Source: a virus. From it: a DNA stretch of 64,000 nucleotides. Shown piece after piece: positions 41,849 through 49,461 of the stretch (its first letter is position 1; every line of letters begins with the position of its first letter). Location of the stretch: positions 23,119 through 87,118 of the IMG/VR virus record IMGVR_UViG_3300021375_000018; one strand, given 5' to 3'. The notes under the pieces are model-generated. The model searched no databases. It had not been told where the DNA came from and was given only the letters and a program-made list of their open reading frames with translations. The translations under genes were made by a program, and so were the position numbers.

Positions 41849-42925
41849 ATGCCTCGTATTAAATCAATTGAATTTACTAATAAGCAGCAGACATTTGACT
41901 TGGAGGTTGCGCATCATGATCATCAATATTATTTAAGTAATGGGATTCTTCAATCAAACTCCCATGCTGTTGCTTATGCAATTGGTTCGTATTATGCTGC
42001 TTGGCTACACACACATTATGAGCCTGAATGGCTTGCTGCTATTTTACAGTCTGAAAATGGTAACCCTAAGGATATGTCAAAAGCAATATCAGAGATTAAA
42101 TCTTTTGGATACGAAATTGCTGCTATAGACATTAATCATTCAGGTACAGAATGGGAATATTCAGAAGAGTTAAAAGCATTTGTTCCACCTTTGACATCAC
42201 TTAAAGGTGTAGGAGATAAAGCTGTTGAAGAAGTATTTAGAAATCGCCCTTATAAAGATTTAAATAATTTGTTTTATGATGAAGAAGGTAAATGGAAACA
42301 TTCAAAATTAAATAAAACAGCATTCGTTTCACTTGCAAAAATGGAATCATTTAAATCATTGGAAGAATTTAAAAGTGGAAAACTGAAACATCACAAGCAG
42401 CTTCATGATATGCTGATTGAAAATTATAATGACCTTAAAAAGGGTGAGTGGGGAATAACAAAGACAGCATATAAAAGAATGATTAAAAAAGGTGAGGTGC
42501 CTATTAAAATAGTAGATAGGTTATCAGATGAGTATGAGTTATTAGATGATTGGACAAGATCTGAGAAGATTAAAAATTATTTTGAGTTATCTAATGATGC
42601 ATCTGATGATTTGTTATTTCCTCCTGAGTTATTGCAGAGGTTAAAAGATAAGTCTGTTAATTCTGTATTTGAGATAGAGAGTGGTAAAAAAGGAATTGGG
42701 TGGTTTACAGTAGTAGAAGTTATAAGAAAGACAACGAAGACTGGCAAGCCTTTTATGAGATGGAAATGTGTTGATTCTGATAATCGTAGTGGATGGTTAA
42801 GAGTGTGGGGAAATATAGATGATGATATAGAGTATGCGACTTGGATGTCTGAAGTTAAGAATGATGGTGGATGGGGAATGTCAACTAATTCAAGTAAAGT
42901 TAGAAAAATCAGTGCTTTTGATTAA
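41849..42925 (+). CDS. dnaE: DnaE part 3, with C-half of split intein 2
   Basis: The ATG at 41849 has AAAGG upstream; a TTG two codons earlier is less likely. Codons 1-37 are the C-intein (MPRIKSIEF, TFDLEVAHHDHQYYLSNG, ILQSN). The extein starts SHAVAYAIGSYYAAWLHTHY, continues with the helix-hairpin-helix region (LTSLKGVGDKAVEEVF), and ends with an OB-fold-like segment (GWFTVVEVIRKTTKTGKPFM). Together the three exteins make about 1200 residues, a normal DnaE length, so nothing large is missing. Confidence 0.87.
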   Translation: MPRIKSIEFTNKQQTFDLEVAHHDHQYYLSNGILQSNSHAVAYAIGSYYAAWLHTHYEPEWLAAILQSENGNPKDMSKAISEIKSFGYEIAAIDINHSGTEWEYSEELKAFVPPLTSLKGVGDKAVEEVFRNRPYKDLNNLFYDEEGKWKHSKLNKTAFVSLAKMESFKSLEEFKSGKLKHHKQLHDMLIENYNDLKKGEWGITKTAYKRMIKKGEVPIKIVDRLSDEYELLDDWTRSEKIKNYFELSNDASDDLLFPPELLQRLKDKSVNSVFEIESGKKGIGWFTVVEVIRKTTKTGKPFMRWKCVDSDNRSGWLRVWGNIDDDIEYATWMSEVKNDGGWGMSTNSSKVRKISAFD

Positions 42926-42939
42926 TACTTGAAGTATTA
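42923..42939 (+). terminator. Possible bidirectional terminator between convergent genes
   Basis: TAATACTT-G-AAGTATTA is a perfect inverted repeat that begins at the dnaE stop codon and lies in the 60-base gap between converging genes. The stem is AT-rich and only short U-runs follow, so termination strength is uncertain. Confidence 0.4.
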
Positions 42940-42985
42940 TAAATGCTTTTCTGATATTATCATTTTATTTCCTTTAGATATAGTC

Positions 42986-44902
42986 TTATAGTAAGTATTT
43001 GATATAGCTTCTTAACAGAGCTTCATTTGTATTACTTGATAGTTTTGACAAATCATAAGTTCTATTAATAGCTGTTCTAACCCAATCTGCAGGATCTTGT
43101 GCTAGCTTTCTAATTATTTCACCTGAAGGGTCTATTTCTAATAAATCTTCACGATTAGCTATATTTCTTCTAACAAAACCAGCATCATCATTAGCTAACT
43201 TTCTAATTATTTCACCTGAAGGGTCTACTACTAATAAATCTTTATTTGCAGCTATATACCCTCTAACAGAATGACTTTCGTCTGTAGTTAGTTGTCTAAT
43301 TAACTCACCTGTAGCGTCAACTTCTAGTAAATCATTACGATCTGCTATGTTAACTCTAACATCTTCGTTTTCATCTTTAGCTAGTTGTTTGATTAACTCA
43401 CCTGAAGTGTCCATTTTCAATAAAGTTTTATTTGCAGCTATATCTTTTTTGTGACGTTTATCTTTTAATAGTTTTTTTATTAGCTTACCTGAAGCATCTA
43501 ATTGTAATAAATTTTGATATTGTATAATATTATCACGTAAAAACCCACCTTTTTTGTAGAGCTTTTTAATTAATTTACCTGATGAGTCTATTTTTGAAAA
43601 ATCATATTTTCTACATATTTTTCCTGCTATAGAAAAATCATCTAACCTTGTAATTAGCTGTCTAATTATCTCACCTGTAGGGTCAGCTTCTAACAAATCT
43701 TTGCGATTAGCTATTGCATTTATAACACTATCACTTTTATCTTGAGCTAGCTGTTTGATTATTTCACCTGAAGGGTCAGCTTCTATAAGATTACCAGATT
43801 CTGCTAAAGTACATTTAATATCAATATTATCTTCTTTGATTACTAATAATAATATCTCTTTTCTGTCTCTTGAATACTCTAATATTCCTTTTAATTCTTC
43901 AGAAAAATCTTCTAAATTGTCTTCATTCGCAGCTCTTAATATTTCATACTGCTCTAAATTTATCGACTCATAATAAGATTTATAATTTATTTCTAGTCTC
44001 TCAGGCTTTTCAACATCTTTAAATAAAGTATCAAACCTGTTGCTGATATAACTTTTAAACTCTTCTTCGCTAGTTGGTGTATTATTTCCGTCTACAGACG
44101 CTTGTCCTTCCATTAAGTTTACTTCGTTATTCTTCTTAGCAAAACTGATACATAACTTCCTATCAGGATCACTTATACTCATGTTCTTCTTTATACAATA
44201 ATACATGTGCAAATTAAGTCTTCTATGGTAGTTTAAAAACATATTCCCACCTGAAACTACACTTGTACACCAATTCATCTTTCCAATTATTCTACCTACA
44301 CCACCACTAACACTCTTATCGTACTCTAACTCACTGCCATTCCAGAATGATCTAGCTAGACTAATAGAGCCTTTAATCGTTTTAGGATAACATATGATCC
44401 AGTCAGAATCATTTATAATAACTTCAAAGTCTGGATTAACTGGCCCTTGTTTTAAGCAGTTGATATAAGCTTTAGACTTTAGAATCATTGAAGAAGAAGC
44501 ATCAAAGAATTTGAGCATATCATCATAAGTAATTTTTTTATCTTTTAGATCTTTTAAGCTTAGACTAGCTCTATATCCGCCAGGGACATCTACTTTTGCT
44601 TCTTCTCCCTTGTTCCATTTAGAAGCTATAAGATCTTTATAGTTTTTGTACTGTGCTACAATGTCTTCGATAGAGTGATTTTGATCTGAGCTGTAAGTAT
44701 TAATGATGACTTGTAAGAAGTTTTCATCTTTTATAAACTTATTATTTGGAGCTGCTTGTTTATTTAACTTTACTAGAGTATTATAATCATCTTCACCTAT
44801 AACTTCTATGACTTCATTACGACTTATTTCTAATAATAAGTTGTTATTTATGAAATTATGCCATTCAGTTAATATGTCTTTAAATTTATTTCTGTTTAAC
44901 AT
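42986..44902 (-). CDS. Targeting-peptide protein with WCTS domain and eight HEAT-like repeats (638 aa)
   Basis: The leader MLNRNKFKDILTEWHNF, then INNNLLLE, belongs to the EFKELLxEW family. Residues about 130-300 share the WCTS domain of the 33438 protein (SDWIICYPK, KMNWCTSVVSGGNMF, MYYCIKK, KLCISF, ASVDGNN). From about residue 370 eight units of 31-33 residues follow, each with D-x-(S/T)-G-(E/K)-x-I-(K/R), then LAxD and VRxxIAxRxDLLE. They resemble HEAT or variant leucine-rich repeats, which form a helical binding surface. Repeats are also similar as DNA, so their number can change by recombination. Confidence 0.65.
   Translation of the reverse strand: MLNRNKFKDILTEWHNFINNNLLLEISRNEVIEVIGEDDYNTLVKLNKQAAPNNKFIKDENFLQVIINTYSSDQNHSIEDIVAQYKNYKDLIASKWNKGEEAKVDVPGGYRASLSLKDLKDKKITYDDMLKFFDASSSMILKSKAYINCLKQGPVNPDFEVIINDSDWIICYPKTIKGSISLARSFWNGSELEYDKSVSGGVGRIIGKMNWCTSVVSGGNMFLNYHRRLNLHMYYCIKKNMSISDPDRKLCISFAKKNNEVNLMEGQASVDGNNTPTSEEEFKSYISNRFDTLFKDVEKPERLEINYKSYYESINLEQYEILRAANEDNLEDFSEELKGILEYSRDRKEILLLVIKEDNIDIKCTLAESGNLIEADPSGEIIKQLAQDKSDSVINAIANRKDLLEADPTGEIIRQLITRLDDFSIAGKICRKYDFSKIDSSGKLIKKLYKKGGFLRDNIIQYQNLLQLDASGKLIKKLLKDKRHKKDIAANKTLLKMDTSGELIKQLAKDENEDVRVNIADRNDLLEVDATGELIRQLTTDESHSVRGYIAANKDLLVVDPSGEIIRKLANDDAGFVRRNIANREDLLEIDPSGEIIRKLAQDPADWVRTAINRTYDLSKLSSNTNEALLRSYIKYLL
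43079..43790 (-). repeat. In-gene tandem repeat array, about 90-100 bases per unit
   Basis: The segment ATTATTTCACCTGAAGGGTC and close variants recurs at about 43124, 43205, 43664 and 43757 on the plus strand, with more diverged units between. It encodes the eight HEAT-like repeats of the antisense gene, so it is protein-coding and not a CRISPR or origin. Confidence 0.7.
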
Positions 44903-44911
44903 GCTCGTTTA

Positions 44912-45199
44912 TTACCCTCTTTTACTTTTTTTTAAAGCTTGACTTCTTAATTGACGAAATAGTTCATAATTTGCAGCATCATTTCTATTAAGCAAGTTGG
45001 TATAGAATTCTATGTCTTCTTGATTATTACTATTCTCTGTATTTGAGATGTCGTTTTCTGGTCTTTCGTTGTTGTTATTTTCTGGACTTGCGTCATTATG
45101 ATCAGCTACAACTTCTCGATAAGTGTCACTAAAAACTTCATCGCTTTCAGATAGTATATTTCTAATTAGTTTTCTTAGGCTAAATTCAGTTATAATCAT
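44912..45199 (-). CDS. Small acidic protein with ILSE leader (95 aa)
   Basis: The N-terminus MIITEFSLRKLIRNILSE|S fits the targeting-peptide pattern, and an asparagine- and glutamate-rich low-complexity middle follows (ENNNNERPENDISNTE), then a helical basic end. The gene is read with the 42986 gene, 9 bases apart. A TATAAATA on the minus strand (45235-45228) lies about 30 bases before its ATG. A scaffold or internal protein is possible; function is unknown. Confidence 0.5.
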   Translation of the reverse strand: MIITEFSLRKLIRNILSESDEVFSDTYREVVADHNDASPENNNNERPENDISNTENSNNQEDIEFYTNLLNRNDAANYELFRQLRSQALKKSKRG

Positions 45200-45242
45200 G
45201 CTTAACTTCTCCTATTTCATTTTTATATATTTATATTTATTT

Positions 45243-45273
45243 GTGTAAATGTAATTATATATTTTTATAATAA
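45243..45273 (+). promoter_or_regulatory. Phage promoter, GTGTAAAT-N15-TATAATAA
   Basis: Exact family match in the divergent gap, 58 bases before the methyltransferase start. Confidence 0.68.
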
Positions 45274-45330
45274 ATTTATAAATGCAATATTTATATATAA
45301 TTTTTAGTACGCTCATGAAAGGAAATAACA

Positions 45331-46344
45331 TTGAGCAAAAAGACAATATCATTAAATAAAATATTAAAATTTCAAGATATAAAAAACATTACTATGAGGG
45401 CTTTTAATATTACTTCGCAAGATTTTGATTTAAAGTATTACCCTGTTAAAAATGTCATTAAAAATTCAGGTCATAAAGGACATAGCGCTGGAGGCATTGG
45501 TAATAGTGGTAGAAAGTATGCTACACCGTCACTAAATGTATTATATAGTAAATGGTACGCTTCAAGAGACCCAAACTGGTTATATTCTCATCCTGAGTAT
45601 TTTTGGGAAGGTTTAGCTTGTTCTTGGGAAGTTTCTGCGCCTAAAGCAGGTTCAAATATTGCTAAAGAGTTATTAAGCCCTAAGACAAATAAATACATAC
45701 AAAGTCATCCTCACATGAACATTGAGTATATTGAGCCAATTGATACGTTTAATCTCGAATGGAATATATTTGATTGGGGCGCAGGTGTTGGACTAACTAC
45801 ACTTTTATTGTCCCAAAACTTTCCAAAGTCAACAATATACTATTCAGGTACACCATGTTCAGGCGAAGTAAAGTTTTTCAAAGAAGCTATCAATTATTTA
45901 TCTGCTAAAGGATTTGACTTTAGTAACATTAAAATAATTTATTTAAAAGATCACGATTTATTGCCACCGCTTGATCTTTTAGTAGGGATTGAAATAGTTG
46001 AACATTTTACTCACCCTATGAAGTTCTTAGAACCTTTACTTGAAAAAGTAAAAATCGGTGGAATGTTTGCTCATTCTTCATATTGGAATTCAGAAAAGAA
46101 AATGCCAACTTTAGGACATTTTTTAGAATACAAATTTGATTCATTTAAAGGTTTTCTTTACAGCGACAAAGATATACATGAAGGAAAATCAAGTATTAAT
46201 TTGCCTCATGGTTCGCCAGGAATAAGCGCAGCTTGGCACAAGTCTATGAAGAACAGAAAGTGGAAAAAGTTAAAGAATGATCCTTTCTTCCACAAACCTG
46301 TTTTCTGGCAAAAGACTATTGAAACTTTGAATTGCGTAAAATAA
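45331..46344 (+). CDS. Class I SAM-dependent methyltransferase-like protein
   Basis: The start is a TTG behind GGAAATAA. The 337-residue protein has a SAM-binding motif I at about residue 148 (IFDWGAGVGLTTLLLSQNFP), LLVGIEIVEHFTHPMKFLEP (motif IV region) and VKIGGMFAHSS. There is no DPPY/NPPY or PCQ motif, so it is not a classical adenine or cytosine DNA methylase. The roughly 145-residue N-terminal part, with HPEYFWEGLACSW, may recognise the substrate. Small-molecule, lipopolysaccharide or protein targets are equally possible. Confidence 0.68.
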   Translation: MSKKTISLNKILKFQDIKNITMRAFNITSQDFDLKYYPVKNVIKNSGHKGHSAGGIGNSGRKYATPSLNVLYSKWYASRDPNWLYSHPEYFWEGLACSWEVSAPKAGSNIAKELLSPKTNKYIQSHPHMNIEYIEPIDTFNLEWNIFDWGAGVGLTTLLLSQNFPKSTIYYSGTPCSGEVKFFKEAINYLSAKGFDFSNIKIIYLKDHDLLPPLDLLVGIEIVEHFTHPMKFLEPLLEKVKIGGMFAHSSYWNSEKKMPTLGHFLEYKFDSFKGFLYSDKDIHEGKSSINLPHGSPGISAAWHKSMKNRKWKKLKNDPFFHKPVFWQKTIETLNCVK

Positions 46345-46362
46345 TATTTTAAAAGGCTTATA

Positions 46363-47250
46363 ATGAGATTCACAAACATATGTCTTGAAGGACCTGATTG
46401 TAGCGGTAAAACTACATTGTTTAACAACATACATAAAAAGACTAATTTCAAGTACAACATACAAGATAGAAGCTGTTTATCAATGTATGTATTTGCTTGT
46501 ATGTATAATAGAGATACTAAGTTTTGGTATAACAAGCTTATGACAGACATTAAAAAGCTAGATACCTTATACGTTATTATGATGCCACCTTTAGAAGAAG
46601 TTATTAAAAGATTAAAAAAGCGTGGTGATAGTATTCATGATGAAAATAGTATAGTTGATGTATGGAATTCATTTAATAAGACATCTAAGACTTTATTTAC
46701 AAAGGACTTTCCTAATGTTTTGTTTTTAAGTGGCAAAGATAAATTTGATAGCGTTGAAAAAGTTATTTATAGAATCGATTATTTAAATAAACTAAAAGGT
46801 TCTAAATTAATAAAAGATTTAGTTATTGAAAGCAAGAAAAACGAAATACTTAATATAAGTTGTATATCAGAAGTAAACAAAGAAGACTTAGACTACTCTG
46901 TATTTGATTTCGAAGAAGAAAAAGTTTATTATAACAAGATCATGAGCGGGTTTTTAAATAAAATATCTAAAGAGTTTATTGGATTAAATGAATGCAATAA
47001 ACCACAAACTCATGAAAGTAGACGGTTTATATATACAGATGATAGTTGTATATCTATGATTCATTTGTTATTTAGAGACAATGAAATAGACTTTAATGTA
47101 ACAATGAGATCTTCTAATGTCGTTAACACTTTATGGGCTGATTATGAATTTTTAAAAATTCTAGCTTATGAAGCGTCAGAAAAGTTAGAATTTAAATATA
47201 TACCAGTTAAGTTAAGTTTAAACATTAGATCAGCGCATATTATCCCATAG
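46363..47250 (+). CDS. Deoxynucleotide kinase-like domain fused to a ThyA-like domain
   Basis: Residues 1 to about 145 are P-loop kinase-like: NICLEGPDCSGKTTL (Walker A), then TLYVIMMPPLEEVIKRLKKR, as in thymidylate kinases. Residues about 190-295 resemble the C-terminal half of thymidylate synthase: DDSCISMIHLLFR has a Cys (about 229) where ThyA has its catalytic PPCH, followed by FNVTMRSSNVVN (ThyA RSxD) and ADYEFLKILAYEA. The ThyA-like part is short and its activity is doubtful. The fusion suggests channelling or regulation of a pyrimidine nucleotide. It is followed by thymidine kinase after 8 bases. Confidence 0.6.
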   Translation: MRFTNICLEGPDCSGKTTLFNNIHKKTNFKYNIQDRSCLSMYVFACMYNRDTKFWYNKLMTDIKKLDTLYVIMMPPLEEVIKRLKKRGDSIHDENSIVDVWNSFNKTSKTLFTKDFPNVLFLSGKDKFDSVEKVIYRIDYLNKLKGSKLIKDLVIESKKNEILNISCISEVNKEDLDYSVFDFEEEKVYYNKIMSGFLNKISKEFIGLNECNKPQTHESRRFIYTDDSCISMIHLLFRDNEIDFNVTMRSSNVVNTLWADYEFLKILAYEASEKLEFKYIPVKLSLNIRSAHIIP

Positions 47251-47258
47251 GAGAATTG

Positions 47259-47831
47259 ATGAACCCGCAATTTATTATTTATACAGGACCAATGTTCGGT
47301 TCTAAAACAACAAGACTTTTAGGAGACATTGATAGATTTTCTAGAAAAGGCAAGAATGTATTATCTTTTAAAGCAAAGAGAGATGTCAGGTATGAAAAAG
47401 ACAAAATATGTTCACACAATGGAGGCTCTTGTTACGCATACTGTGTTAATACGAGCGAAGAGTTATACAGCATCTATGAAGAGATAAACAAATATGAAAA
47501 AGTTGATGTAATTGCTGTAGACGAAGCATTTATGATATCTGAGGTTGCGCCTGTTTTAATTTCTTTATATCAGAAAGGTATAACAGTAATAGCATCATCA
47601 ATACAATTAGACGCAAACGAAAAACCTTTTGAGACAATAAGAGACATGTTGCCTTGGGCAACAAAAATAGAGATATGCTCTGCTGTTTGTTCAAAATGTG
47701 ATCAAGATGCTTACTTTACTGAGGCTTTGTTTGATATACACAATGCAACGCAAGAAGAGAAGGTAGGCGCAGGAGCTATGTATGAGCCAAGATGCATGAA
47801 GCATTATACTAATTTTAAAAATTTTAGCTAA
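47259..47831 (+). CDS. tdk: Thymidine kinase (class II, zinc-binding)
   Basis: The ATG at 47259 has TAGGAGAA upstream. The roughly 190-residue protein has the class II TK layout: P-loop IYTGPMFGSKTTRL (GS replaces the usual SGK order, so the loop reads GPMFGSKT), VIAVDEAFMI, and two zinc-binding pairs (CSAVCSKC and a C-terminal RCMKHY). It phosphorylates thymidine or deoxyuridine, adding a salvage route to the phage dTMP supply. Confidence 0.87.
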   Translation: MNPQFIIYTGPMFGSKTTRLLGDIDRFSRKGKNVLSFKAKRDVRYEKDKICSHNGGSCYAYCVNTSEELYSIYEEINKYEKVDVIAVDEAFMISEVAPVLISLYQKGITVIASSIQLDANEKPFETIRDMLPWATKIEICSAVCSKCDQDAYFTEALFDIHNATQEEKVGAGAMYEPRCMKHYTNFKNFS

Positions 47832-47874
47832 TATTTAGTTATTACTATAGCTTTAAATTAGAAAGAAAATTAAA

Positions 47875-48969
47875 ATGCCCAACAATTTTGACTATGAATT
47901 AGATAGCAGTCTAGATTTAGATATAAATGACGAAAAAAGAAAAGAAATTAGATCTTTTCTAACTACAGACATGTATATAACAAATGTAAAGGGTATAGAC
48001 GTTTACGCTATATCAAACATGAATCCTGAGTTTGGTTCAAACGACAAAGAAAAACTAAAAAAAGAAAAGCTCATGCGAAGTTGTATTGATTGCATTCGTA
48101 GTTTAGATACGTTAATTTCAAAAAAAAGAATAAAACCAAAAATAGATGAATTGTTTAAAAATATACTCTTTGTTAAAGGTAGTTCTAAAAACAATATTGA
48201 AGTTAAAGCTGCAATTGACAACTACAATCCTATGAATAAAAGTTTAAATAAGTGGAAAGCTATATATATTCAATTTGATGATCTTATTATTGTTGACGTA
48301 GACGCTTTTATTAAAAAAGACATTTTAAATAGTCATAGCTTAGTAAACAGTCTTGTTCATGAAGTAGGTCACGCTGTTCATTTAAAATATATTACTAAAG
48401 GAAGCAAAGGGTACTATGACTTTGTATCTAGAAAGTTTATTGACCTTTTAAATGAATTAAAAAGAATACCTCAGAATTACATTTACAAGTCTAGTAATGC
48501 TGAAAAGAATAGAATAGAAGACTATTTCCTTGATGAGTGGGATGACATGTTAGATAGTATAGTAGCTTTAGCTAAAGATCCTACTAATAAGTCTAAGGCT
48601 ATAGACTTTACAACTTATTTGAATGACTTGTTTGAAGAAAATCTTAAAAGCAAAAATACAGTCAAATCAATGATAGATACTTTGGTTACACTGCTATCGT
48701 CAAACGAAGTCTATTATGATAACAGTGAATTTAATAAAAGCTTTGGATCAATGCAAGCTGAGTTTGAGTCAATACCCACTGAAGATTTTGCTGAGACATT
48801 TAGAATGTTTATATTCCACGAAGACAAAATGAGTCAGTGGAATATAAATAGGTTGTTTAATACGTTTGAGAAATCAAAGGCTAGGGGTAGAACAATTATA
48901 GAAAACAGAGAAAGTGCGTCTAGTATTATAAAGAATTATATTTTACATTTTATAGAAGGAGTTAGATGA
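47875..48969 (+). CDS. HExxH zinc metalloprotease-like protein
   Basis: The 364-residue protein has a zinc motif LVHEVGHAVHLKY (His about 162 and 166, Glu 163) and a probable third ligand in TEDFAETFRMF (about 302), the DFAExF pattern of gluzincin-type peptidases. It could be a maturation or anti-host protease. No leader of the targeting type and no signal peptide are seen. The ribosome site is weak, and dCMP deaminase begins inside its last codon. Confidence 0.65.
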   Translation: MPNNFDYELDSSLDLDINDEKRKEIRSFLTTDMYITNVKGIDVYAISNMNPEFGSNDKEKLKKEKLMRSCIDCIRSLDTLISKKRIKPKIDELFKNILFVKGSSKNNIEVKAAIDNYNPMNKSLNKWKAIYIQFDDLIIVDVDAFIKKDILNSHSLVNSLVHEVGHAVHLKYITKGSKGYYDFVSRKFIDLLNELKRIPQNYIYKSSNAEKNRIEDYFLDEWDDMLDSIVALAKDPTNKSKAIDFTTYLNDLFEENLKSKNTVKSMIDTLVTLLSSNEVYYDNSEFNKSFGSMQAEFESIPTEDFAETFRMFIFHEDKMSQWNINRLFNTFEKSKARGRTIIENRESASSIIKNYILHFIEGVR

Positions 48970-49379
48970 ATAATAGACCAACATGGGATGAAGTTTGGAT
49001 GAAAATGGCAGAGACAATTTCGTTAAGGAGTCATCACCCAGAGTGGAAAGTAGGATCGCTTATCGTATCAACAGATAATACACAAGTTCTTTCTTTAGGG
49101 TATAATGGCAATGCTGCTGGAATGTCAAACGTACCTCAATCTACACAGCCTGGTGAAAGCGGTTTGTTACATGCAGAGATAAATGCTTTGTTAAAGCTTG
49201 ATTATAACAATCCAAAAGATAAAATTATGTATTTAACATTAAGCCCTTGTGAAAACTGTGCAAAAGCAATTGTAAATAGTAAAATTAAAAGTGTTGTATA
49301 TAAAACAAAGTATAGATGTGATAGAGGTATTAAAATTTTATTGGGAGCAGGAATAGAAGTTATACAGTACCATAAATAA
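48966..49379 (+). CDS. Deoxycytidylate (dCMP) deaminase
   Basis: The 137-residue protein has LLHAEINALLK (zinc His and catalytic Glu) and LSPCENCAKAI (zinc Cys pair), preceded by HPEWKVGSLIVS and a GYNGN substrate loop. It converts dCMP to dUMP for thymidylate synthesis. The first codons overlap the protease-like gene, and GGAG precedes the ATG. Confidence 0.9.
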   Translation: MNNRPTWDEVWMKMAETISLRSHHPEWKVGSLIVSTDNTQVLSLGYNGNAAGMSNVPQSTQPGESGLLHAEINALLKLDYNNPKDKIMYLTLSPCENCAKAIVNSKIKSVVYKTKYRCDRGIKILLGAGIEVIQYHK

Positions 49380-49461
49380 AATTAAATTAAATTAAATTGT
49401 ATTATCATTTATAATTAGATATAAATCATAATTATATAAAAAATAGCAGGGAAATAAAGTA

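Larger units (their letters stand above)
40565..41959 (+). mobile_element. Split intein 2 of dnaE with Vsr-like endonuclease gene in the gap
   Basis: The N-intein (40565-40894, 109 codons) starts with Ser, and the C-intein (41849-41959, 37 codons) ends ILQSN with Ser replacing the usual His before the terminal Asn; the +1 residue is Ser. The exteins join as YGFNK then SHAVAYAIG, four residues downstream of the well-known cyanobacterial split DnaE intein site (before CFNKS). The gap holds an endonuclease gene of a family unrelated to that in intein 1. Confidence 0.82.

Noticed and set aside
43079-43790. CRISPR-like or origin-like direct repeat array
   Set aside because: The repeats keep reading frame on the minus strand and encode regular HEAT-like protein repeats; there are no constant spacers and no cas genes.
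45331-46344. DNA adenine or cytosine methyltransferase
   Set aside because: The protein has a SAM-binding motif but none of the DPPY/NPPY or PC catalytic motifs of DNA methylases.
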